19,212 nt of DNA from an uncultured Garciella sp. (GCA_900555725.1 USMD01000028.1:1-19212); one strand, 5' to 3'; counted from the first letter of the stretch, positions 1 to 8,652 are shown. A program made the numbers and translations. The notes: generated by a model from the sequence alone, not told the origin.

Positions 1-52
1 AGAGTCATAGATGTTTGGTTCACTGTTCTATAGAATATCTATGACTCTTTTT
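1..52 (+). terminator. Palindromic repeat copy A, terminator-like
   Basis: A perfect 12-bp inverted repeat (AGAGTCATAGAT at 1-12, ATCTATGACTCT at 37-48) is followed by a T-run at 48-52. This is the form of a rho-independent terminator reading rightward, probably for a gene that lies left of the window. It could also help stop transcription of the leftward chemotaxis gene whose stop is at 99, although the bases beyond position 1 cannot be seen. Its arms match those of the repeats near 6723 and 19075, so it is one member of a dispersed family. The loop differs from the other copies. Confidence 0.7.
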
Positions 53-98
53 AGGAATTAATTATTTATTTTTAGTAACTTTTAGATTTTTCATTTCA

Positions 99-2117
99 TT
101 ACTCAATTTTAAATCTTTCAATAGATTCTTCTAATACAGCAGCAAGCATTTTTAAATCTTCTGTACTGGCAGATAGCTCTTGAGTAGAAGCAAGTTGTTC
201 TTCTGTGGAAGCAGATACTTCTTGAGTAGCGGCAGAAGTTTGTTGAGTAGCAGCGGCAATGTTGGAAATAATATCTACTAAGGCATTTTTACTAGAATTC
301 ATTTGATTATTATGATTATTGATTTCTTCTATTTTTTCCACTAAAGTTTTAATAGAGGAGGAAATATTTTTGAAGGAATTTTCTGTTTCTTTTACAGCAA
401 TAGTCTCGTTATCTGAAATAGATTTAGCATTTTCCATAGACTGAACTGCGGATTTAGATTGTTCCTGAATTCCTGTAATCAAGTCGCTGATTCTTTGGGC
501 GGATTGAGAAGATTGCTCTGCCAATTTTCTAATCTCATCTGCAACTACTGCAAAACCTTTTCCGTGTTCCTTTGCTCTGGCTGCTTCAATGGCTGCATTA
601 AGAGATAGAAGATTGGTTTGATTTGCAATTTGACCAATGGTTTCTATAATGACACCTATTTCTTGGGCGCTAACATCTACCTTTACGATGGTTTTATTTA
701 ATTCTTCATTCGCCTGATTATTTTCAATAGTTCTTTCTGCAAGAGTATCTACAGCTACCAATCCTTTTTCAACTAAATCTGTTGCTATTTTGGAAGCAGT
801 ATCCATTTCTTTGGTTGCATTGGTGACCATTTCTATTTTATTTGCAAGAGCATGAACTTTTGAAACTCCTTCTTCTGTTTGATTTGCTTGTTCATTGGCA
901 CTAGAAGTGATTTCCTCTATGGTTGAAGAGATTTCATTCATGGCAGTTGTGGTTTCAGAAGAAATGTTTGCCAATGACTCTGAGGAGTTTAGCACTGTTT
1001 TGGTAGATAGCTTGACGTCTTTAATTAATGTAGCTATACTTTCGATCATGTCATTAAAACTTTTGGCAATATGTCCAAATTCATCTTTTCTTTTCAGAAT
1101 CTTACCCTCAATTTTAGATTGATTTAATTCGCCCTTAGAGGCAAAGTCCATTCTTTTATTGAGTTCTTTAATAGGATTTATAATATATCTACCTACAATA
1201 TTAGAAGCAATCGATGATATCACAAGGGAAATAAGAATAATAACATAGAATGTATTCATTTGATTATTTAGGGGCGCGAAGGCCTCGTCAGAATCCATCT
1301 CTACCACAGTCCCCCAATTTAGTTTTTCTATTGGTAAATAAGAAGCTAATTTTTTTGTTTTATTTACATATTCTATGTGATTAGATTCTCTTTTTAATAG
1401 ATTTTGCACAGGGGATAATTTAGAGAAATCTTTCATTTCCTTTACCAAAGTTTTATCTTGATGGGCGATTACCTTACCAGTGTCATCTACAATATAAGCA
1501 TGTCCTGTTTCTCCATATTTTTGATTGGAGACAAAATCACTAAGGATATTTAAGGATACATTCATATTGATCAATCCGATTATTTTGTCACCTTTTTTAA
1601 CAGGAGTGCTGTAGATTACTATAGGTGCACCTGTGGTTTTAGAAAACATGACTTCAGTAAACCCAGATTCCCCTTGCATACCTTTTTTAAAATACTCCCT
1701 GTTAGATCTGTCCTCTAGCTTATCTTTACCACCAGTATGATAAATTTGCATTCCCTTATCCGACATTACGAATATTCCATCAATAATAGGATATTTTTTT
1801 AAAGTAGACTGTAGAAATGGATTCATTGTATCGAAGTCCATGCTTTTTACCACATCGCTATCTGCTAGTAGACTTGCTAACTTTTGCACTTCCTCTAGCT
1901 GAGTCTTCACTTGGGTATTGATATTGATGACTTTATCCATTTGCTGGGTAGTTACATCATTATGAATTTGATTATAAGTAGATCTTGCGATATAGGACAT
2001 AGAGAAGATCAATGGTAAAAGCATAAGTAATAGCATTATAATGAACATTTTCATCCTAAAACTTTTAAAAAGTTTATTTATGCCATTCCCCTTTTGAGAT
2101 CTTTTAAAAATTTTCAT
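99..2117 (-). CDS. Methyl-accepting chemotaxis protein with dCache sensor domain
   Basis: This is a transmembrane chemoreceptor that signals to the CheA/CheW complex. From the chosen ATG it is 672 residues. It has a basic N-terminus, a first membrane helix at about residues 22-43, an extracellular dCache-like sensor to about 285 and a second helix at about 290-309. A HAMP domain follows, then a long coiled coil whose conserved signalling tip reads QTNLLSLNAAIEAARA then HGKGFAVVADEIRKLAEQ. The C-terminus ends FKIE with no CheR/CheB-tethering pentapeptide. The sensor contains NREYFKKG and FSKTTGAP, loosely like amino-acid-binding dCache domains, but the ligand cannot be assigned. The start is ATG 2117, because AAGGAGG at 2129-2135 lies 11 nt upstream. 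A longer reading from TTG 2138 would overlap that ribosome binding site. It is monocistronic, and a sigma-D-type promoter lies about 90 nt upstream. Confidence 0.95.
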   Translation of the reverse strand: MKIFKRSQKGNGINKLFKSFRMKMFIIMLLLMLLPLIFSMSYIARSTYNQIHNDVTTQQMDKVININTQVKTQLEEVQKLASLLADSDVVKSMDFDTMNPFLQSTLKKYPIIDGIFVMSDKGMQIYHTGGKDKLEDRSNREYFKKGMQGESGFTEVMFSKTTGAPIVIYSTPVKKGDKIIGLINMNVSLNILSDFVSNQKYGETGHAYIVDDTGKVIAHQDKTLVKEMKDFSKLSPVQNLLKRESNHIEYVNKTKKLASYLPIEKLNWGTVVEMDSDEAFAPLNNQMNTFYVIILISLVISSIASNIVGRYIINPIKELNKRMDFASKGELNQSKIEGKILKRKDEFGHIAKSFNDMIESIATLIKDVKLSTKTVLNSSESLANISSETTTAMNEISSTIEEITSSANEQANQTEEGVSKVHALANKIEMVTNATKEMDTASKIATDLVEKGLVAVDTLAERTIENNQANEELNKTIVKVDVSAQEIGVIIETIGQIANQTNLLSLNAAIEAARAKEHGKGFAVVADEIRKLAEQSSQSAQRISDLITGIQEQSKSAVQSMENAKSISDNETIAVKETENSFKNISSSIKTLVEKIEEINNHNNQMNSSKNALVDIISNIAAATQQTSAATQEVSASTEEQLASTQELSASTEDLKMLAAVLEESIERFKIE

Positions 2118-2201
2118 TCCTGTAAAATCCTCCTTCAATGTAGTTTATAGAGATAAAAGTATTTTCTAATTTTTAATCTCTAATTTTAACTTCTATAATA
2201 T

Positions 2202-2229
2202 TTATCGTATTTTTCATCAAGTTTTTTAG
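2202..2229 (-). promoter_or_regulatory. Putative sigma-D (sigma-28) promoter of the chemotaxis gene
   Basis: On the minus strand, CTAAA (2229-2225) is followed by exactly 15 nt and then TACGATAA (2209-2202). The flagellar/chemotaxis sigma factor consensus is TAAA-N15-GCCGATAA, so the -35 element is complete and six of eight -10 positions match. It lies about 90 nt upstream of the receptor start codon. Placement before a chemotaxis gene agrees with the usual regulon of this sigma factor. No transcript start is visible from sequence, so this is a motif call. Confidence 0.6.
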
Positions 2230-2328
2230 GGTAAATAAGGGGTTTTTTCCTTTGCATGCATGGATACCCTATTTTTGTAAATAATAAATTTATACAGGAT
2301 TTTTATCCTATGATTAAGGAGGATTTTT

Positions 2329-2688
2329 ATGGACAATAAGTGTTTAGATGAAAATGTGGATATTTTTTTCTCAAATCTTGAAAACTTTACCCAAAATGAA
2401 GGAATCTTAGGAAAGCCTATTACTCATGGAAATACAACTCTTATCCCTGTAATATCTATAACTATTGGATATGGAGGTAATTCTAAGGAAAAGAATTTAT
2501 CAGGAGGATTTTTTGGATTAGGGGGAAAGATCTGTACCGATGCTATTATTATGATCGAAAAGGAGAATGTTTCTGTAATTTCCATTAATGGGGGAAAGGG
2601 GAAAGTAGCGGATAAAATTCCTGGAATTATGAGTACATTAGATCCAATAAAGCAGCAGAATGGAAATCCAGAAAGTCAGGGACAATAA
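2329..2688 (+). CDS. GerW/YtfJ family sporulation protein
   Basis: This 119-residue protein matches the spore GerW (YtfJ) family in length and layout. It has an N-terminal helix, then a GKPITHGNTTLIPV segment, a glycine-rich GYGGNSKEKNLSGGFFGLGG stretch, and a hydrophobic strand region ending before the DPIKQQ tail. In Bacillus subtilis, YtfJ/GerW is made in the developing spore and is needed for normal germination. The molecular function is not settled. The start is ATG 2329, with AAGGAGG at 2316-2322. No signal peptide or membrane segment is visible. It stands alone between a chemotaxis gene and a convergent NAD synthetase gene. I could not find a convincing sigma-F or sigma-G promoter upstream. 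Its presence is the main evidence that the host forms endospores. Confidence 0.88.
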   Translation: MDNKCLDENVDIFFSNLENFTQNEGILGKPITHGNTTLIPVISITIGYGGNSKEKNLSGGFFGLGGKICTDAIIMIEKENVSVISINGGKGKVADKIPGIMSTLDPIKQQNGNPESQGQ

Positions 2689-2689
2689 A

Positions 2690-2717
2690 TTAGGGAATTG
2701 GAGAAATCTTTCCCTAA
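2690..2717. terminator. Short inverted repeat between convergent genes
   Basis: TTAGGGAA (2690-2697) pairs with TTCCCTAA (2710-2717) across a 12-nt loop, between the converging gerW-like and NAD synthetase genes. It overlaps the stop codon of the latter. Neither side has a good T-run, only TTTATTG on the minus strand, so termination would be weak. It is recorded as a possible bidirectional terminator. Confidence 0.35.
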
Positions 2718-4663
2718 GGCATCCAATCCATTTCTTCTAATTCCTTTAACCAGATATTATTAGAAGCGTCGCTGGGCATTCTCCAATCTCCCCTTGGGGA
2801 CAGACTAATAGAGCCTACCTTAGGCCCGTCAGGTAAACAGGAACGTTTAAATTGCTGGGAGAAAAATCTCTTATAGAAATTCTTTAACCATTGAAGAATA
2901 GTTGTTTGATCGTATTTTTCTCTAAAGGCAATGGAGGATAAGTAGTATACTTTTTTAGGGGAATATCCATACCTTATCACATAGAAGAGGAAAAAGTCAT
3001 GTAATTCATAAGGGCCTACTGTTTCCTCTGTTTTTTGGGCGATTTTTCCCTCTTGGTCCGGCGGTAAGAGTTCTGGGGAAACAGGGGTATCTAAGATATC
3101 ATACAGGGTGGTTTTCGCACCTTCATTGATATTGGTATCAGCAATCCATTGTACAAGATATCGAACTAAGGTCTTGGGAATCCCAGAATTTACGCCATAC
3201 ATGGACATATGATCCCCATTGTAGGTAGCCCATCCTAGGGCTAACTCCGATAAATCTCCTGTACCTACCACTATTCCGTTGTATTTATTGGCTAAATCCA
3301 TTAGAATTTGGGTCCTTTCTCTGGCTTGGGTGTTTTCATAGGTTACATCATGAATGGTGCTATTATGTCCAATATCCTTAAAGTGCTGTATACTAGCTTC
3401 TTTAATGGAGATTTCCTTTATGGTTACCCCTAATTTTTCCATTAGGGTAAGGGCATTTTGATAGGTCCTATCGGTGGTTCCAAAACCGGGCATGGTTACT
3501 GCTAGAATATTTTTTCGATCCATCTCTAATAGATCACAGACCTTTGCAGAGATCAACAATGCCAAAGTGGAATCTAGTCCCCCAGAAATGCCAATTACTA
3601 TAGTGGGAGATCCAATATGACTTATTCGTTTGGCAAGACCCCTGGTTTGAATGTGAAAGATCTCTTGGCATACTTCATTTCGATCTTCACTATTTTCTGG
3701 GATAAAGGGGTGAGCTTTTATATCCCTCATTAGCTTATGTTCTCTGTCATAGGTTTCAAATTCTATAAGGGTATAATCTGTTCGCGGATCCTTTAAATGT
3801 TCTTTAAAGGTATTGGAGTTTAGTCGATCATGGATAATTCCATCTAAATCTACGTCCCTTATGGTAAGGGTATTGGATAGGGAGAATCTTTCACTCTCTT
3901 TTAATAGATGTCCGTTTTCACAGATGAGATTTTGCCCATCAAATACTAAATCTGTAGTAGATTCTCCAAATCCGCTAGAAGCATAGGCATAGGCAGTAAG
4001 ACATCGTGCCGATTGTTGCTGAACTAGTGCTCTACGATAGTTGCTTTTTCCAACAATATCATCACTGGTAGAGGGGTTTAAAATAACAGTAGCTCCAGCC
4101 TCACAATAGAAGCTGCTAGGGGGGATAGATACCCATAGATCTTCACAGATTTCAATGCCTACAATTAATGACCTAAGATTCTTATGTTGAAAAAGAATAT
4201 CATGCCCAAAGAGGACCTCTTGTCCACAATAAGAGATCTTATGATTCCCTTTTACATGAAATCCACTGGTAAACCATCGTTTTTCATAAAATTCATTTCC
4301 ATTGGGAAGATATCTCTTGGGAATGATCCCTAATATCTTTCCTTTATTGATTGCAATAGCACAATTGTAGAGCCGTCCTTGAATACGTATAGGGGCGCCA
4401 ATTACCACAAATATTTCATAACCCTTTAAAAATTTACAGATGTCTCCAACTGCCTTTTCTACTGATTGTAGTAGAGTATCCTGAAAAAATAAATCTCCAC
4501 AGGTATAGGCTGAAACACATAACTCAGGATATACTACTAATTCTACATCTTTTTCAGCAGCTTCCTGGAGAGTTTTTATAATCTGAGACCTATTATATTC
4601 ACAGTCTGCTACCTTAACAAGGGGAGTAATTGTAGCAATCCGGACATAACCTTTACTATGCAT
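2714..4663 (-). CDS. nadE: Glutamine-dependent NAD+ synthetase
   Basis: This enzyme catalyses the last step of NAD+ biosynthesis: deamido-NAD+ plus ATP and glutamine gives NAD+. The 649 residues match the two-domain form. The N-terminal nitrilase-like glutaminase (about 1-280) carries the catalytic triad E47 (YPELC), K116 (IPKRYLP) and C173 (GIEICEDLW). The C-terminal synthetase domain has the ATP pyrophosphatase loop SGGLDS at 360-365, followed by GTGDLSELALGW and the YNGDHMSMYGVN substrate region. Having its own glutaminase, it does not depend on free ammonia, unlike the short NadE form. The start is ATG 4663, preceded by AGAGGTGG about 6 nt upstream. It is monocistronic, converging on the gerW-like gene and divergent from the sulfite reductase-like gene. 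No other NAD pathway genes are in the window. All key residues are present. Confidence 0.96.
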   Translation of the reverse strand: MHSKGYVRIATITPLVKVADCEYNRSQIIKTLQEAAEKDVELVVYPELCVSAYTCGDLFFQDTLLQSVEKAVGDICKFLKGYEIFVVIGAPIRIQGRLYNCAIAINKGKILGIIPKRYLPNGNEFYEKRWFTSGFHVKGNHKISYCGQEVLFGHDILFQHKNLRSLIVGIEICEDLWVSIPPSSFYCEAGATVILNPSTSDDIVGKSNYRRALVQQQSARCLTAYAYASSGFGESTTDLVFDGQNLICENGHLLKESERFSLSNTLTIRDVDLDGIIHDRLNSNTFKEHLKDPRTDYTLIEFETYDREHKLMRDIKAHPFIPENSEDRNEVCQEIFHIQTRGLAKRISHIGSPTIVIGISGGLDSTLALLISAKVCDLLEMDRKNILAVTMPGFGTTDRTYQNALTLMEKLGVTIKEISIKEASIQHFKDIGHNSTIHDVTYENTQARERTQILMDLANKYNGIVVGTGDLSELALGWATYNGDHMSMYGVNSGIPKTLVRYLVQWIADTNINEGAKTTLYDILDTPVSPELLPPDQEGKIAQKTEETVGPYELHDFFLFYVIRYGYSPKKVYYLSSIAFREKYDQTTILQWLKNFYKRFFSQQFKRSCLPDGPKVGSISLSPRGDWRMPSDASNNIWLKELEEMDWMP

Positions 4664-4713
4664 TTTTCCACCTCTTTCTTCTTTTCCTATTATTTATAAA
4701 TGCTTGTACTTTT

Positions 4714-4742
4714 ATTCTAGACTGTATCTTCCCCATATGCAA
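4714..4742 (-). promoter_or_regulatory. Possible sigma-A promoter for nadE
   Basis: On the minus strand, TTGCAT (4742-4737) and TAGAAT (4719-4714) are separated by 17 nt. The -10 matches consensus at five of six positions, but the -35 only at three. It lies about 50 nt upstream of the nadE start. Confidence 0.35.
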
Positions 4743-4967
4743 TATCCATACAGCCTAAAATCAATTTACAAGTTTCTATTGACATATCTAAGATTCTATT
4801 ATAATGTATAGTAAACAGATAGGGATTATTAACTATAAAATTAGAATTTCTAACTGGAATAGGTGAAATATTTTTAGTATATCCATATTGAGAATAACGG
4901 AAAATAGAATAATAGAATAAAAACCCATTAGCAGATATTTGGTTTAACCCATAATTAGCACAACAGA

Positions 4968-4995
4968 TTGATTTAAAAAGTGTATCATTTATAAT
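4968..4995 (+). promoter_or_regulatory. Possible sigma-A promoter for the reductase gene
   Basis: TTGATT (4968-4973) and a perfect TATAAT (4990-4995) are separated by 16 nt. This would start a transcript near 5002 with a short leader of about 30 nt, ahead of the GGGAG ribosome binding site at 5020-5024. A second TTGACA/TATAAT pair at 4779-4805 has only 15-nt spacing and is the weaker alternative. Confidence 0.5.
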
Positions 4996-5031
4996 AATGT
5001 ACTGATAATATTGATAAAAGGGAGAAGAAAA

Positions 5032-6627
5032 ATGTCAGAAATATTAGAAGGAGCGCTAGAGGAAAGGATACAACAGAAAAAAGAAATCTTTCGAAAAGAG
5101 ATTTCAGAGTTTCAAGAAATAGGACACAAATTCTTAAAGAAAGAAATCTCCAGTGCAGAATTTAAGGGTGCTTCTGGAGGTATGGGAGTTTATGCCCAAA
5201 GAAGTGGACAAGAATTTATGATTCGATTAAGGATATTGTGTGGAGTAGTAGATTTAGAAACTTTAAAATTAATCCAAAGCTTTACCAAAGAATATACATT
5301 GGATTTTATTCATTTTACTACCCGTCAAGCGATACAACTTCATAATCTGTCCTTTGATAATCTAATAAAGATCATGGAAAGGGCCTTAGAGAATAATCTA
5401 TTTAGCCGTGGAGGGGGAGGCAACTTTCCCCGTAATATATCTTTATCTCCGCTGTCTGGGGTAGAAAAGAAAGAAGCATTTGATGTGACACCTTATGCTA
5501 TTTTAGTGAATAAGTATTTTGTTTCCCAAATGGACACCTATAAATTACCTAGAAAATTTAAGGTAGCCTTTTCCAATAATGGGCAAGACACTGGAAATGC
5601 CTCTATTGCAGATATTGGATTTTTAGCAGTAAAGAAGGATGGAAAAGAATATTTTAAAGTATATCTTGGTGGTAGTTTAGGGCCTGAGGGGGATATTGCA
5701 GTTCCTTATGATGAACTGATTAATCCTGAAGACATCTTTTATCATTTAGAGGCTATTCTTGACTTGTTTCAAGAAGAAGGAGATTATGAGCACAGAACAA
5801 AAGCGAGAATGCGATTTATTGTAAAGCGCATGGGAAGAGAAGCTTTCCTAGAATGTTATAAAAAACATCTAAAAAAGGTAAAAGAAAATCAAAAACTAGA
5901 TTTTGTGATAGATAAAGATAAATATCAGGTAAACATAGAAAATACAGAGGATAAGTTATTAGAAGGTCCAGATGTGATTTCTCAAAAACAAAAAGGACTT
6001 TATACGATAGAGGTTCATCCCAGAGGCGGGATTTTAAAGACTGAGGATTTTAATAGAATGATAAAGTTTTTGGAAAAGGTACCCTATGCTCAAATTCGCC
6101 TTACCATGGAAGAGGGTATGTTCATTAGAAATCTCACAGCAAAACAAGCGAAAGAATTATTGGACATTACAAAAGGTATAAGAAAAAGTACAAGGTTAGA
6201 GCGTAGTATAAGCTGTATTGGAGTTCCAACTTGCCAAATCGGAGCTCAAACTAGCCAAAGCCTTTTGACTAATATTTTAGGATATTTTAGAGAAAAGAAT
6301 TTTACAGAGGATATATTGCCGTCTATTCATATTTCAGGTTGTTCCAATTCCTGTAGCAGACATCAAGTAAATGAAATTGGATTCCAAGGGAAGAGAAAAC
6401 GGGTAAATGAAGAAATACAAGATGCCTATTCTCTTCATATAGGGGGTAAAACCACCCAAGAGGATACCCATTTAGCTAAGGAATATGGAGATATGCTTGC
6501 AAGTAGCATTCCTAAATTTTTATACGAATTGGCTGTGATTTTAAAAGAAAGAAATTTAGAATTTGATGAATATCGAAATTCCTATCAAGAGGAATTTGAG
6601 TCTTTTTTAGAAAAATATTTGATGTAA
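5032..6627 (+). CDS. Siroheme nitrite/sulfite reductase family protein
   Basis: This 531-residue protein belongs to the siroheme plus [4Fe-4S] reductase family (NirA, Sir, CysI), which catalyses six-electron reduction of sulfite to sulfide or nitrite to ammonia. It shows the duplicated architecture: a ferredoxin-like half-domain (about 40-130, with FTTRQAIQLHNL) precedes each catalytic half-domain. The cluster ligands are C395 and C401 (CIGVPTC) and C437 and C441 (GCSNSC), the usual Cx5C...Cx3C pattern. The start is ATG 5032, because GGGAG at 5020-5024 sits 7 nt upstream. An in-frame TTG at 5011 has no ribosome binding site. No electron-donor subunit, siroheme synthesis gene or sulfate-activation gene is adjacent, so the substrate and donor (probably ferredoxin) are inferred only at family level. 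The palindromic repeat at 6723 follows it. Confidence 0.88.
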   Translation: MSEILEGALEERIQQKKEIFRKEISEFQEIGHKFLKKEISSAEFKGASGGMGVYAQRSGQEFMIRLRILCGVVDLETLKLIQSFTKEYTLDFIHFTTRQAIQLHNLSFDNLIKIMERALENNLFSRGGGGNFPRNISLSPLSGVEKKEAFDVTPYAILVNKYFVSQMDTYKLPRKFKVAFSNNGQDTGNASIADIGFLAVKKDGKEYFKVYLGGSLGPEGDIAVPYDELINPEDIFYHLEAILDLFQEEGDYEHRTKARMRFIVKRMGREAFLECYKKHLKKVKENQKLDFVIDKDKYQVNIENTEDKLLEGPDVISQKQKGLYTIEVHPRGGILKTEDFNRMIKFLEKVPYAQIRLTMEEGMFIRNLTAKQAKELLDITKGIRKSTRLERSISCIGVPTCQIGAQTSQSLLTNILGYFREKNFTEDILPSIHISGCSNSCSRHQVNEIGFQGKRKRVNEEIQDAYSLHIGGKTTQEDTHLAKEYGDMLASSIPKFLYELAVILKERNLEFDEYRNSYQEEFESFLEKYLM

Positions 6628-6722
6628 GAAGGGGACTATTGCAGAATAGATTAAGACTAAGTTCATCGGTTATGTTAATGAATTCTGACAATTAGACAAT
6701 TAGTACAACTAGTTCAGTGAAA

Positions 6723-6773
6723 AGAGTCATAAATGTTTCATGGAGTAGCGAATGAAGACATCTATGACTTTTA
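6723..6773. repeat. Palindromic repeat copy B, terminator-like
   Basis: AGTCATAAATGT (6725-6736) pairs with ACATCTATGACT (6758-6769) with one mismatch, and an inner TTCAT/ATGAA pair (6737-6741, 6752-6756) lengthens the hairpin. TTTTATATTATTT follows on the plus strand. It lies between the convergent reductase and ABC permease genes, as a terminator would. The 47-nt core (6723-6769) aligns without gaps to the copy at 19075-19121 at 40 of 47 positions. An 8-bp tandem repeat (GACAATTA twice, 6687-6702) lies just to the left. Confidence 0.75.
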
Positions 6774-6794
6774 TATTATTTAGGAGAACTTTTA

Positions 6795-7967
6795 CTACAA
6801 ACTCCTAAGGGCATCAATGGGATTTAATTGACTAGCTTTTTTCGCAGGCATATAGCCGAATAAAATACCCACTGCTGCGGAGAATCCTACCCCGAGGACG
6901 ATAGTTGATAGAGATAGGGAGAATTTTATACCAACATAGCTGGAAACAATATATGCAAGAAGGCTCCCTAATAATAGTCCAATAAAGCCACCAAATAGGG
7001 AAAGAAAAATGGATTCGATAATAAATTGCAGTTGAATACTATGGGGAGTTGCTCCTAAAGCTTTACGCAAACCAATCTCGGCAGTACGCTCGGTTACCGA
7101 AACCAACATCATATTCATAATGCCAATTCCTCCCACTACAAGGGATATTGCGGCAATTCCTACAAGAACCGTAGACATCATAGACATAATGGATTCAAAG
7201 ATATCAATCATCTCTCCCATATTAAATACAGTAAAGGCATCTTCGTTATAATTAAATAAAGGGCTCAAGATCCCTTTAATATCGGGAACGGTAGTATCTG
7301 CTAGATTTACATCCTCTAAAAATACATCTAGATTGGAAATATTCTTTACCCCTAAATTACGAAGGGCTGTTGTATAGGGGATGATAACACTATCGTTTAG
7401 GGAGGAAATATCAAATTCATTAGAGAATTTCAGGATTCCAATGATTTTATAGGTGGTTTTATTAATCATCAGTTCCCTTCCAACAGGATCCATCCCATAA
7501 AAAAGTTTCTGGGCAATATTGCTCCCTATTAGGGCCACTTGATTTTTATTTTTCACATCAAGAGCATTTATGGGTCTTCCTGATTTCACTAAAGTAGAAT
7601 CATTATTAAAGTAAACTTCATTTTTCCCTTGAACAGATATATTTTCCATTACATCCTTACCAGCAACAATTGCACTACTTCCCGAAATAGTAGGGGAGAT
7701 CCCTTGGATATTTTCAATCCCATAGAACTTCCCTAAATCTTCCTGGTTAAGTCCTTGTTTAATGGGAGTGCCTGTAATGGTAATTGTGATTTTATCTGCT
7801 CCAAGGCTAGCGATTTGATCTCTAATATTATCAGTGGCACCCTGCATAATCGTAATCAATGAGATAATAGCTGCTACTCCTATTACAATCCCTAACATGG
7901 TTAAAAGGGAACGGAGCTTATTGCTAATAATGTTTTCCCAAGACATTCTAATATTTTCTATAAGCAT
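6795..7967 (-). CDS. MacB-like ABC transporter permease
   Basis: This 390-residue protein has the MacB/FtsX permease plan: one N-terminal membrane helix (about 17-43), a large extracellular MacB-type domain (about 45-255) and three C-terminal helices (about 265-295, 315-345, 350-375). The cytoplasmic ERTAEIGLRKALGATPHSI coupling segment is characteristic of the family. The fused ATPase of Gram-negative MacB is absent and is supplied by the preceding gene. It begins one base after the ATPase stop (TAA-A-ATG), so the two are translationally linked. Such Firmicute systems export peptides or antimicrobial compounds. The substrate here cannot be told, and no two-component system of the BceRS type is adjacent. 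It is the last gene of the operon, followed by repeat copy B. Confidence 0.93.
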   Translation of the reverse strand: MLIENIRMSWENIISNKLRSLLTMLGIVIGVAAIISLITIMQGATDNIRDQIASLGADKITITITGTPIKQGLNQEDLGKFYGIENIQGISPTISGSSAIVAGKDVMENISVQGKNEVYFNNDSTLVKSGRPINALDVKNKNQVALIGSNIAQKLFYGMDPVGRELMINKTTYKIIGILKFSNEFDISSLNDSVIIPYTTALRNLGVKNISNLDVFLEDVNLADTTVPDIKGILSPLFNYNEDAFTVFNMGEMIDIFESIMSMMSTVLVGIAAISLVVGGIGIMNMMLVSVTERTAEIGLRKALGATPHSIQLQFIIESIFLSLFGGFIGLLLGSLLAYIVSSYVGIKFSLSLSTIVLGVGFSAAVGILFGYMPAKKASQLNPIDALRSL

Positions 7968-7968
7968 T

Positions 7969-8652
7969 TTAATTCACATCCTGTTCTGTTAGAGTACCAT
8001 CTAAAATATTGACAATTCGAGTGGCATGCTTTGCAATCTTAATATCATGGGTAATCATGATAATGGTTTTTCCTTCAGCATTGATTTCTTCAAAGAGCTC
8101 CATAACTTGTGCTCCTGTTTTTTGATCTAGGGCTCCTGTAGGTTCATCTGCTAATAAAATGGTGGGCTGGGTAATTAGGGCTCGGGCAATGGCTACTCGC
8201 TGCTGCTGTCCACCAGAAAGCTGGTTGGGCAGGTTCTTTTTTTTATCAGATAATCCCACCTTTTGTAACATTTCCTCAGCTCGATTTCTTCTTTCAAAGG
8301 GAGAAATCCCAGCATAAATAAGGGGCAATTCCACATTTTTGATGGCATTAAATTTAGGTAAAAGATGAAAACTTTGAAATACAAAGCCGATTTCTTTATT
8401 TCGAATTTTTGCAAGCTCTAACTCACTTAAGCCTTCAATATCTCTTCCTGAAAGGATATATTTTCCGGAAGATGGCACATCTAGGCAACCAATCATATTC
8501 ATTAAAGTGGATTTTCCAGAGCCAGAGGGTCCAAGGATGGATAAAAATTCCCCAGGGTGGACGGTTAAATTGATACCGTGTAAGACTTCAAACTCCTCTT
8601 CTCCCATCTGATAGCTTTTATGTATGTTTTCCATTCTTAAGATCTCAGCCAT
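7969..8652 (-). CDS. ABC transporter ATP-binding protein (MacB/LolD type)
   Basis: This 227-residue nucleotide-binding subunit has every catalytic motif: Walker A GPSGSGKST (41-49), Q-loop FQSFHLLP, signature LSGGQQQR, Walker B with D-loop ILLADEPTGALD, and the switch histidine in MITHD. Length and sequence fit the MacB/LolD/FtsE-like class that powers FtsX-type permeases. The ATG overlaps the stop of the adaptor gene by one base (TAATG), and the permease follows after one base, so the three form one tightly coupled operon. It is cytoplasmic and membrane-associated through the permease. Confidence 0.96.
   Translation of the reverse strand: MAEILRMENIHKSYQMGEEEFEVLHGINLTVHPGEFLSILGPSGSGKSTLMNMIGCLDVPSSGKYILSGRDIEGLSELELAKIRNKEIGFVFQSFHLLPKFNAIKNVELPLIYAGISPFERRNRAEEMLQKVGLSDKKKNLPNQLSGGQQQRVAIARALITQPTILLADEPTGALDQKTGAQVMELFEEINAEGKTIIMITHDIKIAKHATRIVNILDGTLTEQDVN

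Larger units (their letters stand above)
4664..5031. other. AT-rich divergent intergenic region
   Basis: About 370 bases lie between the divergent nadE and reductase genes. They contain no ORF of note, tRNA-like fold or riboswitch core that I recognise. Three promoter-like pairs can be seen. One faces nadE (4714-4742). One lies at 4779-4805, with TTGACA and TATAAT only 15 nt apart. One lies close to the reductase (4968-4995). The stretch from 4830 to 4930 has AGAATAA-like short repeats and a TTAGAATTTCTAA palindrome of unknown meaning. Confidence 0.5.

Noticed and set aside
895..1122. Open frame on the plus strand inside the chemotaxis gene
   Set aside because: It is antisense to the conserved HAMP and signalling region and its translation resembles no protein. 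The same applies to other opposite-strand frames at 8193-8414, 8814-9053, 15966-16193, 17145-17351 and 18170-18388.
2254..2285. GCATG followed by AAATAATA, considered as a sigma-F/sigma-G promoter for the gerW-like gene
   Set aside because: Only the -35-like pentamer resembles consensus. The -10 is just AT-rich and the match is no better than expected in such sequence.
4779..4805. TTGACA and TATAAT as the main reductase promoter
   Set aside because: The spacing is 15 nt, shorter than the usual 16-18. The pair at 4968-4995 is nearer the gene and better spaced.
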